From the NCBI RefSeq assembly GCF_001897285.1, contig NZ_MKSM01000099.1:49078-113077 (forward strand): 64,000 nt of DNA. Direction: 5' to 3'. The DNA is from Nitrobacter sp. 62-23 (GTDB lineage: Bacteria > Pseudomonadota > Alphaproteobacteria > Rhizobiales > Xanthobacteraceae). Positions 35,986 to 43,667 of this stretch are shown here, piece by piece. The notes beneath the pieces are model-generated. The model was not told where the DNA came from. It was given only the letters and a program-made list of their open reading frames with translations, and searched no databases. Every line of letters begins with the position of its first letter. The stretch's first letter is position 1. A program made the position numbers and the translations under genes.

Positions 35986-37383
35986 TCACATCGCCTTGAC
36001 GATATTCTCCGTCATCTTCTTGGCGTCGCCAAGCAACATCATGGTGTTGTCGCGATAGAACAGTGGATTGTCGATGCCGGCATAGCCCGACGCGAGCGAG
36101 CGCTTGATGAACATCACGGTGCCGGCCTTCCAGACCTGCAACACCGGCATGCCGTAGATCGGCGAGGACTTGTCTTCCTCCGCCGCCGGGTTGGTGACGT
36201 CGTTGGCGCCGATCACGAAGGCGACGTCGGCCTGGGCGAATTCCGAATTGATGTCCTCAAGCTCGAACACCTCGTCGTAAGGCACGTTGGCCTCGGCCAG
36301 CAGCACGTTCATGTGTCCGGGCATCCGGCCCGCGACCGGATGGATCGCGTATTTGACCTCGACGCCCTCCTTCTTCAGCGCGTCCGCCATCTCGCGCAGC
36401 GCATGCTGGGCCTGAGCCACCGCCATGCCGTAGCCCGGTACGATGATGACCTTCGACGCGTTCTTCATGATGAACGCCGCGTCCTCGGCCGAGCCGAGCT
36501 TGGCGGGCTTCTGCTCGCCGCCGCCGGCAGCCACCGCGCCGGTCTCGCCGCCGAAGCCGCCCAGGATTACCGAGATGAACGAGCGATTCATCGCGTGGCA
36601 CATGATGTAGGACAGGATCGCGCCGGAGGAGCCGACCAGCGCGCCGGTAATGATCAGCGCCGAATTGCCCAGCGTGAATCCGATGCCGGCCGCCGCCCAG
36701 CCGGAATACGAGTTCAGCATCGAGATTACGACCGGCATGTCGGCGCCGCCGATCGGAATGATCAGCAGAACGCCGATCACGAGCGCGAGAATCGTGATCA
36801 GCCAGAAATCGAGCGCGCTGCCCGACATCACCAGGCCGTACATGAAGAAGACCAGGGCGAGAGCGAGCACGATGTTGATGATGTGGCGCACCGGCAGGAT
36901 GATGGGAGCGCCGCTCATGCGGCCCGACAGTTTCAGGAACGCGATCACCGAGCCCGTGAACGTCAGCGCGCCGATGGCGACGCCGAGCGACATCTCGATC
37001 AGGCTCTGCGCATGGATGTTGCCGGGCGTGCCGATGCCGAAGGCCTCCGGCGCATAGAACGCACCCGCGGCCACCAGCACCGCCGCCATGCCGACCAGAG
37101 AGTGGAACGCCGCCACCAGTTCGGGCATCGAGGTCATCGGCACTCGGCGCGCGATCACCGCGCCGATGCCACCGCCGATCGCAACACCGAGGATCACCAG
37201 AACCCACGCCATGGCGTCGGCGGGCGGATGCGCCGCGAGCGTGGTCGCGACCGCGATCGCCATGCCGGTCATGCCGAGGAAGTTGCCTTTCCGGCTCGAC
37301 GCCGGACTCGACAGCCCACGCAGCGACAGGATGAACAAGACGCCTGCGACGAGATAAAGCAGCGCGGAAAGATTGGCGTTCAT
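35986..37383 (-). CDS. pntB: NAD(P) transhydrogenase subunit beta
   Basis: The ATG at 37383 (MNANLSALLYLVAGVLFILS) is the family start. The 465-residue protein has about nine membrane helices, then the NADP(H)-binding domain III beginning near KVIIVPGYGMAVAQAQHALR, with HPVAGRMPGHMNVLLAEANV and VIGANDVTNPAAEEDKSSPI. With PntAA and PntAB it couples hydride transfer from NADH to NADP+ to proton inflow. It is the third gene of the three-gene arrangement usual in alphaproteobacteria. Confidence 0.96.
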   Translation of the reverse strand: MNANLSALLYLVAGVLFILSLRGLSSPASSRKGNFLGMTGMAIAVATTLAAHPPADAMAWVLVILGVAIGGGIGAVIARRVPMTSMPELVAAFHSLVGMAAVLVAAGAFYAPEAFGIGTPGNIHAQSLIEMSLGVAIGALTFTGSVIAFLKLSGRMSGAPIILPVRHIINIVLALALVFFMYGLVMSGSALDFWLITILALVIGVLLIIPIGGADMPVVISMLNSYSGWAAAGIGFTLGNSALIITGALVGSSGAILSYIMCHAMNRSFISVILGGFGGETGAVAAGGGEQKPAKLGSAEDAAFIMKNASKVIIVPGYGMAVAQAQHALREMADALKKEGVEVKYAIHPVAGRMPGHMNVLLAEANVPYDEVFELEDINSEFAQADVAFVIGANDVTNPAAEEDKSSPIYGMPVLQVWKAGTVMFIKRSLASGYAGIDNPLFYRDNTMMLLGDAKKMTENIVKAM

Positions 37384-37540
37384 GGCGGTGCCCCGACGTC
37401 TTGTCCCGGACGCGGCGCAGAACAACGCAATGCGACGCAGAACCGGGGCCGTCCCAAATTGTGGCGGTCCCGGACCGGCGATACAGCCTCACACGCCGTA
37501 TCGCATCCGGGACACTGCAAGTAACCCAGCATCGAAAAAT

Positions 37541-37858
37541 CTACTTCTGCTTCTTCTTGTACATCGCCAGCATTCGCTGGGTGACGAGGAAGCCGCCGAA
37601 GATATTCACGCAGGCGAAGACCAGCGCGACAAAACCGAAGGCCCGCGCCCAGCCCGAGCCGGCCGAGATCATGCCGACGCCGACGGCGAGCAGCGCGCCG
37701 ACCACGATCACCGAGGAGATCGCGTTGGTGACCGACATCAGCGGCGTATGCAGGGCCGGCGTCACCGACCACACGACGAAGTAGCCGACGAACACGGCCA
37801 GGACGAAAATCGACAGCCGGAACACGAAAGGATCAACGGCCTCAACGATATGTTCCAT
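37541..37858 (-). CDS. pntAB: NAD(P) transhydrogenase subunit alpha, part 2 (membrane)
   Basis: This 105-residue protein has three or four membrane helices ([60 protein letters not shown]) and the [16 protein letters not shown] loop of the family. It is the membrane part that in single-chain PntA follows the NAD-binding domain. It is 157 bases upstream of pntB and 176 bases downstream of pntAA; the second gap carries a palindromic repeat. Confidence 0.95.
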   Translation of the reverse strand: MEHIVEAVDPFVFRLSIFVLAVFVGYFVVWSVTPALHTPLMSVTNAISSVIVVGALLAVGVGMISAGSGWARAFGFVALVFACVNIFGGFLVTQRMLAMYKKKQK

Positions 37859-37871
37859 CAGAACCTCGTTG

Positions 37872-38012
37872 CTTCTTTCACCTCTCCCCGGGGAGAGGCC
37901 GGCGAACGCAGTGAGCCGGGTGAGGAGTGGAGAAATGTCGGATATGGACGCGGCCCCTCACCCGCGCCAGGCGGCGCGACCTCTCCGCGGCAGAGAGAGG
38001 TGGGAAAGCGGC
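37872..38012. repeat. Palindromic repeat inside the pnt operon
   Basis: The stretch opens with the self-complementary CCTCTCCCCGGGGAGAGG (37880-37897) and closes with CCTCTCCGCGGCAGAGAGAGG near 37980-38001, with GTGAGG/CCTCAC arms between. It fills almost the whole gap between pntAA and pntAB. The closing part matches a segment near 21519-21556. Confidence 0.75.
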
Positions 38013-38034
38013 GCGCGTTGACGGACAATAACAT

Positions 38035-39165
38035 TCACGCGCTTTTCGGCTGGAAGTTCGGATGAATGACAGCGCCGTTCCTGGTCAATGCGGTCGCCTT
38101 CACCAGTTCGTCGTCCCAGTTCACCGCGAGCGCCTTGGTCGTCTTGTCGATCAGCGTCTCGATGAACGAAAACAGGTTGCGCGCATAAAGGCTCGACGCC
38201 GAGGCGGCAACGCGGCCCGCGACGTTGGTGAAGCCGATGATCTTCACGCCATTGAGATCGACGACCTTGCCGGCCTGGACGCCCTCGACGTTGCCGCCGC
38301 GCTCGACCGCGAGATCGACCAGCACGGAGCCCGGCTTCATGGAACGCACCATCTCGGCGGTCACGAGCCTCGGCGCCGGGCGCCCGGGAATCAGCGCGGT
38401 CGTGATGATGATGTCCTGCTTCTTGATGTGTTCTGCGGTCAGTTCAGCCTGCTTGGCCTGATACTCTTTCGACATTTCCTTGGCGTAGCCGCCGGCGGTC
38501 TGCGCGTTCTTGAACTCTTCGTCCTCGACCGCGAGGAATTTGGCGCCGAGACTTTCGACCTGCTCCTTGGTCGCGGGACGGACGTCGGTGGCGGTGACGA
38601 CGGCGCCGAGGCGGCGCGCGGTGGCGATCGCCTGAAGGCCGGCAACGCCGACGCCCATGACGAACACTTTCGCGGCCGGCACGGTGCCGGCGGCGGTCAT
38701 CATCATCGGAAATGCGCGGCCGAACGCCTCGGCCGCCTCGATGACGGCGCGGTAGCCGGCGAGATTCGCCTGGCTCGACAGCACGTCCATCACCTGGGCG
38801 CGCGTAATGCGTGGCATCAGTTCCATCGCGAAAGCCGACACGCCGGCGTCCGCGATCGTCTTGAGCGCCGCTTCGTTGCCGTAGGGATCCATGATCGCGA
38901 TCACCAACGCGCCACGCTTGTAGCGCGCCAGTTCGGATGCCTCGGGCCGCCTCACTTTGATGACGATATCGGCATCCGCGACCGCATCGGCGCTGACTGC
39001 GGCGCCCGCAGCCGTAAAATCTGAATCCGGCACTCCCGACTTGATGCCGGCGCCCGGCTCGATGGCGACATCCGCGCCGAGCGCCTTAAACTTCTTCACC
39101 GTGTCGGGAGACGCGGCCACCCGCGGTTCCGACGGATCGATTTCCTTCGCTATTGCAATCTTCAT
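38035..39165 (-). CDS. pntAA: NAD(P) transhydrogenase subunit alpha, part 1 (NAD-binding)
   Basis: This 376-residue soluble subunit starts MKIAIAKEIDPSEPRVAASP, with an alanine-dehydrogenase-like fold. It has the SSQANLAGYRAVIEAAEAFG helix, the NAD-binding loop VFVMGVGVAGLQAIATARRL, the mobile-loop region ATDVRPATKEQVESLGAKFL and TALIPGRPAPRLVTAEMVRS. It binds NAD(H) and delivers hydride to the NADP site on PntB. It is first gene of the pnt set, 95 bases after the oxidase subunit IV gene on the same strand. Confidence 0.96.
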   Translation of the reverse strand: MKIAIAKEIDPSEPRVAASPDTVKKFKALGADVAIEPGAGIKSGVPDSDFTAAGAAVSADAVADADIVIKVRRPEASELARYKRGALVIAIMDPYGNEAALKTIADAGVSAFAMELMPRITRAQVMDVLSSQANLAGYRAVIEAAEAFGRAFPMMMTAAGTVPAAKVFVMGVGVAGLQAIATARRLGAVVTATDVRPATKEQVESLGAKFLAVEDEEFKNAQTAGGYAKEMSKEYQAKQAELTAEHIKKQDIIITTALIPGRPAPRLVTAEMVRSMKPGSVLVDLAVERGGNVEGVQAGKVVDLNGVKIIGFTNVAGRVAASASSLYARNLFSFIETLIDKTTKALAVNWDDELVKATALTRNGAVIHPNFQPKSA

Positions 39166-39260
39166 GATGCCTCCCGCAGCCGACGGCCACGCATGACTAA
39201 AGCACCAGCCACATTGCTAGCGAACGAAAATCCGAGACGGCCGGAACGATGAGTTGACAA

Positions 39261-39413
39261 TCAGGTGAGGAAAATCGCCATCAGCGAGACGATGGTGATC
39301 ACGGCCACGGTGCCGATCGTTCCGAACTTGATGAAGGCCTTATAGGTTCCCTCATGCGCCGGATAGTCCATTCCGTCCGCCGTCGAGTAAACAATTTCAT
39401 TATGATCTGACAC
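39261..39413 (-). CDS. aa3-type cytochrome c oxidase subunit IV
   Basis: I chose the GTG at 39413, giving a 50-residue protein of the usual size for this small bacterial subunit; the frame runs further upstream but without family sequence. The N-terminal motif SDHNEIVYSTADGMDYPAHE is the signature of the aa3-type subunit IV family, followed by one membrane helix (IGTVAVITIVSLMAIFL). It is a small accessory subunit of the aa3 oxidase; the main subunits are not in the window. It precedes pntAA on the same strand. Confidence 0.9.
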   Translation of the reverse strand: MSDHNEIVYSTADGMDYPAHEGTYKAFIKFGTIGTVAVITIVSLMAIFLT

Positions 39414-39847
39414 GTCGCGTCTCCAGCCTGGGGTTGATCTTACCCCCGAGGAATTAGCGCAATCGGGAAGACAGAGCAACGGTGTGGCGGTCCCGTCGGC
39501 AAAGTCATCGTTCTTTTATATGTACAAGATGCACAAATCGAGCGGCACGAGCCTGCAATCGCACTGTTTCGCGCTGAAAATTGCCCCTCGCCTAACGGTT
39601 TGGCCGGAACGGCCGACGCCGCTTGCGCCAACCCGGACCAGAAACGGCGTCTGACCCGCATTGGCCATTCGGCTCCAGACCGGCCGACGCGGCAGAAAAA
39701 CAGCTACCGGTTGAAAATACGTGCCTTTTTGGAAAGGGCGGCAAAGCCGATCGTTTGGTTTACGGCCCCTCCGCACTGCGCCATTTTGCCACATGCGCCG
39801 GCGGCCGCCAGGCGATGCGACCCCAGCTATTTGGGCGAACGCCCGGA
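39414..39847. other. Intergenic region without a recognised feature
   Basis: These 434 bases lie between the start of the oxidase subunit gene and the end of the peptidase gene. Frames here translate to Arg/Pro-rich shadow sequence. I saw no tRNA, terminator or repeat, although promoters for the minus-strand oxidase gene must lie in the part nearest 39414. Confidence 0.5.
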
Positions 39848-41728
39848 TTACCCCAACGACTCCAGTTCATCGATCATGCCGGCAATGACCGACAATCCGC
39901 CGTCCCAGAAACGGGGGTCCCTGGCGTCGAGCCCGAACGGCTTCAGCAGTTCGGAATAATGCCTCGTCCCACCGGCGGCGAGCATCGCCAGATAGCGCTC
40001 GGCGAACCCGTCCGCGGCGTGCTCGTAGACCGCGTAAAGCGAGTTCACGAGGCAATCCCCGAACGCATAGGCGTAGACGTAGAACGGCGAATGGATGAAG
40101 TGCGGAATGTACATCCAGAACGTCTCGTAGCCCGGCTTGATCTCGATCGCGGGACCGAGGCTCTCACCCTGCACGCTGAGCCAGAGCTGGCCGATGCGCT
40201 CGGCGGTAAGCTCGCCATTCTTGCGCTCGGTGTGGACAGCGCGCTCGAAGGTATAGAACGCGATCTGCCGCACCACGGTGTTGATCATATCCTCGACCTT
40301 GCCGGCGAGCAGCGCCTGCCGCTGCTTTGCGCTCCTGGTCTGCGCCAGCAGCCGCTTGAAGGTCAGCATCTCGCCGAACACGCTCGCCGTCTCCGCAAGC
40401 GTCAGCGGCGTCGGCGCCATCAGCGCGCCGTTTTTCGCCGCCAGCACCTGATGCACGCCGTGGCCGAGTTCATGGGCAAGCGTCATCACGTCGCGCGGCT
40501 TGCCCTGGTAGTTCATCAAAACGTACGGGTGCGCCGACGGCGTGGTCGGATGCGAGAACGCGCCGGGCGCCTTGCCGGGGCGCACCGGCGCATCGATCCA
40601 GCGGTCGGTGAAGAAGCGCTCGGCGATGCCGGCCATTTGCGGCGAAAAATCGCCATAGGCCGTCAGCACCATCTTGCGCGCATCGTTCCACGGAATGACG
40701 CCGGTGGCGGCGAACGGCAGCGGCGCATTGCGGTCCCAGTGCGCGAGCTTCTTCTTCTTGAACCAGCGCGCCTTCAGCACATAGTAGCGATGCGATAGCC
40801 GCGGATAGGCCGCGCGCACCGACGCCACCAGCGCATCGACAACCTCGCGCTCGACGCGGTTGTTGAGATGACGCGAATCCGCGACGTCCTGAAAGCCGCG
40901 CCAGCGGTCCGAAATATCCTTGTCCTTGGCGAGCGTGTTAGTGATCAGCGCGAAAGTTCGCTCGTTGGCCTTGAACGTCTTCGCCAGCGCCTGACCGGCC
41001 GCCTTGCGCTTTTCGGGCGAGCGGTCCTGCAACAAATTCAGCGTCGGTTCGATCGCAAGCTCCTTGCTCCCGACCTTGAAGCGCAAGCCGGCGATTGTCT
41101 GGTCGAACAGCCTGTTCCACGCGGAATAGCCGGTCTGCGATTTTTCGTGGAAAAGCTGCTCGACGCGATCCTCAAGCTGGTACGGCTTGTCCTTGCGGCT
41201 GTCCTCGATCCACGGTCGATAATGCCCAAGCTCCGGCGCCTGCATGGCGCGCTCGATCACGTCGTCGTCGATGCGGTTGAGTTCGAGCGGGAAGAACAGC
41301 AGATGCACCGAGGCCGCCGTCAGGCGCTCGGAGACGTCGCCGTAGAATTTCGAGATCGCGGGATCGACGCTGTCGCCGGCATGGATCAGTCCCGCATACG
41401 AGCCCAGCCGGCCCGCAAGATCGTCGATCGCCTCGTAGCGCCGCACGGCTTCGGCCAGCCACACGCCGCCGTCGGACTTCGCCGTTTCCGTCGCGAGCTT
41501 GCCCTTGTAGGCGGCCTCGAACGCCTTGCAGTCCGCATCGACCTTGTCGAGATCGCGCGTCACCTCGGGCGCATCGATGCCGGCGTAGAGATCCGCCAGA
41601 TTCCATTCCGGCAGGCGTCCCGCATCCGGTTTCGCGGCAGCGGCTTTTTTCGCGGGAGGCTTGCGATGAGATGAGGGCTTGCGGGCGGCGGCGGATTTGC
41701 GTGAAGCGGAGGAAGAACGCGAAGCCAT
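39848..41728 (-). CDS. pepF: Oligoendopeptidase F (M3 metallopeptidase)
   Basis: The ATG at 41728 gives 626 residues. The first 35 are Ser/Lys/Ala-rich (ASRSSSASRKSAAARKPSSH), an extension before the fold begins at LPEWNLADLYAGIDAPEV. The zinc site is LAHELGHGVHQ (His419, Glu420, His423), with the third ligand expected in LAETASVFGEM shortly after. Other M3 marks are FSHPTTPSAHPYVLMNYQGK and IPHFIHSPFYVYAYAFGDCL. It should hydrolyse short peptides in the cytoplasm. It stands alone, divergent from a response-regulator gene. Confidence 0.94.
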   Translation of the reverse strand: MASRSSSASRKSAAARKPSSHRKPPAKKAAAAKPDAGRLPEWNLADLYAGIDAPEVTRDLDKVDADCKAFEAAYKGKLATETAKSDGGVWLAEAVRRYEAIDDLAGRLGSYAGLIHAGDSVDPAISKFYGDVSERLTAASVHLLFFPLELNRIDDDVIERAMQAPELGHYRPWIEDSRKDKPYQLEDRVEQLFHEKSQTGYSAWNRLFDQTIAGLRFKVGSKELAIEPTLNLLQDRSPEKRKAAGQALAKTFKANERTFALITNTLAKDKDISDRWRGFQDVADSRHLNNRVEREVVDALVASVRAAYPRLSHRYYVLKARWFKKKKLAHWDRNAPLPFAATGVIPWNDARKMVLTAYGDFSPQMAGIAERFFTDRWIDAPVRPGKAPGAFSHPTTPSAHPYVLMNYQGKPRDVMTLAHELGHGVHQVLAAKNGALMAPTPLTLAETASVFGEMLTFKRLLAQTRSAKQRQALLAGKVEDMINTVVRQIAFYTFERAVHTERKNGELTAERIGQLWLSVQGESLGPAIEIKPGYETFWMYIPHFIHSPFYVYAYAFGDCLVNSLYAVYEHAADGFAERYLAMLAAGGTRHYSELLKPFGLDARDPRFWDGGLSVIAGMIDELESLG

Positions 41729-41872
41729 TATCGATTCCAGACCTTCTTTTCGGTTCCGACCAGGAAGAACCCCTTGCACGACGACGGCGCGGCAAACCTT
41801 AAGAGCGCATTAATCAGCGTCCGCCAGTGTGCCTCGATTCGGTACAGATAGTTGTAGCGTGCGGGGAATGCC

Positions 41873-43348
41873 ATGACTGCCACCATTTTGATAGCAGACG
41901 ACGACGCGGTCCAGCGCCGGCTCGTCGAAAACATGGTGCGGCGGTCGGGCTATGAAGCGATCGTGGTCGAGGGAGGCGATGCGGCCATCGCCACGCTGAT
42001 GGCCGCTGACGGACCCGCCATCGATGCCCTCGTCCTCGACCTTGTGATGCCAGGCCTCGACGGCATGGGCGTGCTGGCGAAAATCCGCGAAGCCGACATC
42101 AATGTTCCCGTCATCGTCCAGACCGCCCATGGCGGCATCGACAACGTGGTCTCGGCGATGCGCGCCGGCGCGCAGGACTTCGTGGTCAAGCCGGTGGGCA
42201 TCGAGCGTCTTCAGGTTTGTTTGCGCAATGCGCTCAACACCAGTGCGCTGAAAAGCGAGTTGCGGCGGGTCCGCCACAGCCGCGAGGGTCGTCTCACCTT
42301 CGCCGACATCGTCACCCGCAGCGAGGCCATGGCCAACGTCCTGAAGGCCGCGCAGAAGGCCGCAAGCTCGTCGATTCCGGTCCTGATCGAAGGCGAGTCC
42401 GGCGTCGGCAAGGAGCTGTTCGCGCGCGCCATCCACGGCACCAGCGAGCGCAGCGCCAGACCGTTCGTCGCGGTGAACTGCGGTGCGATCCCGGATAATC
42501 TCGTGGAGTCGATCCTGTTCGGCCACGAGAAGGGATCGTTCACTGGCGCGACCGAGCGTCACGCCGGCAAGTTCGTCGAAGCCTCCGGCGGCACATTGTT
42601 TCTCGATGAGGTCGGCGAGCTGCCGCTGGCCGCGCAGGTGAAACTTCTGCGCGCGCTGCAGGAAGGTGCTGTGGAAGCGGTCGGCGGCCGCAAGCCGGTC
42701 AAGGTCGACGTCCGCATCATCTCGGCGACCAATCGCAGGCTGCTCGATCTCGTCAAGGCCGGACAATTCCGTGAGGACCTGTTCTATCGCCTGCACGTGC
42801 TGCCGCTGACGATCCCGCCGCTGCGGATGCGGCGCGACGACATCCCGAACCTGCTGCGGCATTTTCTCGCCCGCTTCTGCGCCGAAGAAAATCGGACCAT
42901 TACCGGCATCAGCGGCGAGGCGATGGCGGGACTGTCACAGCTCAACTGGCCCGGCAACATCCGCCAGCTCGAAAACGCGGTCTACCGCGCGGTGGTCATG
43001 AGCGAGGGTGAGCAGCTCGGCCCGTCGGATTTCCCGCTGATCGGCGCGCAACCTGCTGTCGACGCGGACGAGCCCCTGGTCATGGAGCCGATGCTCCAGC
43101 AGATGGCGCACGACATGATATCCGGTAATGAAATACCAATCGTCCCGCCCCTCCCCGATGCGGGCAGCCTGTCGATGCTGACGCATGACGGCGAAATGCG
43201 CCCCTTGGAGGAGCTGGAGGCCGATATCATTCGCTTTGCGATTTCACACTACCGCGGGCAAATGTCCGAAGTGGCGCGACGGTTGAAGATCGGGCGGTCC
43301 ACACTCTACCGCAAGCTGGATGACATCGCAGCGAACGAGGAACAGTAG
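41873..43348 (+). CDS. NtrC-family response regulator (sigma-54 activator type)
   Basis: This 491-residue protein has GGGGA 7 bases before the ATG. The receiver domain (about 1-120) carries the acidic pocket ADDD and the phospho-acceptor Asp56 (LVLDLVMPG). The AAA+ domain (about 140-380) has Walker A GESGVGKE, a sigma-54 loop reading GSFTGA instead of GAFTGA, Walker B GGTLFLDEVGEL and the arginine-finger region FREDLFYRLHVLPLTIPPLR. A Fis-type helix-turn-helix ends it (MSEVARRLKIGRSTLYRKLD). Between the last two lies a linker of about 85 residues, longer than usual. No partner kinase gene is adjacent. Confidence 0.9.
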   Translation: MTATILIADDDAVQRRLVENMVRRSGYEAIVVEGGDAAIATLMAADGPAIDALVLDLVMPGLDGMGVLAKIREADINVPVIVQTAHGGIDNVVSAMRAGAQDFVVKPVGIERLQVCLRNALNTSALKSELRRVRHSREGRLTFADIVTRSEAMANVLKAAQKAASSSIPVLIEGESGVGKELFARAIHGTSERSARPFVAVNCGAIPDNLVESILFGHEKGSFTGATERHAGKFVEASGGTLFLDEVGELPLAAQVKLLRALQEGAVEAVGGRKPVKVDVRIISATNRRLLDLVKAGQFREDLFYRLHVLPLTIPPLRMRRDDIPNLLRHFLARFCAEENRTITGISGEAMAGLSQLNWPGNIRQLENAVYRAVVMSEGEQLGPSDFPLIGAQPAVDADEPLVMEPMLQQMAHDMISGNEIPIVPPLPDAGSLSMLTHDGEMRPLEELEADIIRFAISHYRGQMSEVARRLKIGRSTLYRKLDDIAANEEQ

Positions 43349-43667
43349 CGGGCTTCCTTGCGTTTGCGGCGTGAGGGCTGACCGGTTGCGAGCCGCAGGG
43401 AGAGAAAAAATGTCGCGGACGTGAACCGTTGCGGCGCGGTGACAGACCGACGGAAAACACCTTTGCAAAAGGCGTGCGCGTTGCAAACAGCATATTTTGA
43501 GGTCAGTTTGTCGTGAGTTGCCTCTGCGGCGCTGGCTGCCCGAATTGGGCGCGTGTAACGTCCGTGCATGACCGTGATCGCCAACATCAAGTCGTGGCGA
43601 ACGCCGGACGAAAATCATCGGAAAATTGTTCCAGGCCGGGACAGTTTCACCCAAGGGGGTGCTGAGA
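43349..43667. other. Intergenic region, leader of the L,D-transpeptidase gene
   Basis: These 319 bases hold no convincing gene. A small near-palindrome CCTTTGCAAAAGG lies near 43459-43471. The segment before 43668 carries the ribosome site AAGGGGGT of the transpeptidase gene. No terminator with a T-run follows the regulator gene. Confidence 0.5.

Noticed and set aside
35476-37524. A 682-codon plus-strand frame over pntB and the DUF3606 gene
   Set aside because: Translation is Arg/His/Gln/Asp-rich without domains and runs antisense to well-conserved genes; a high-GC shadow frame.
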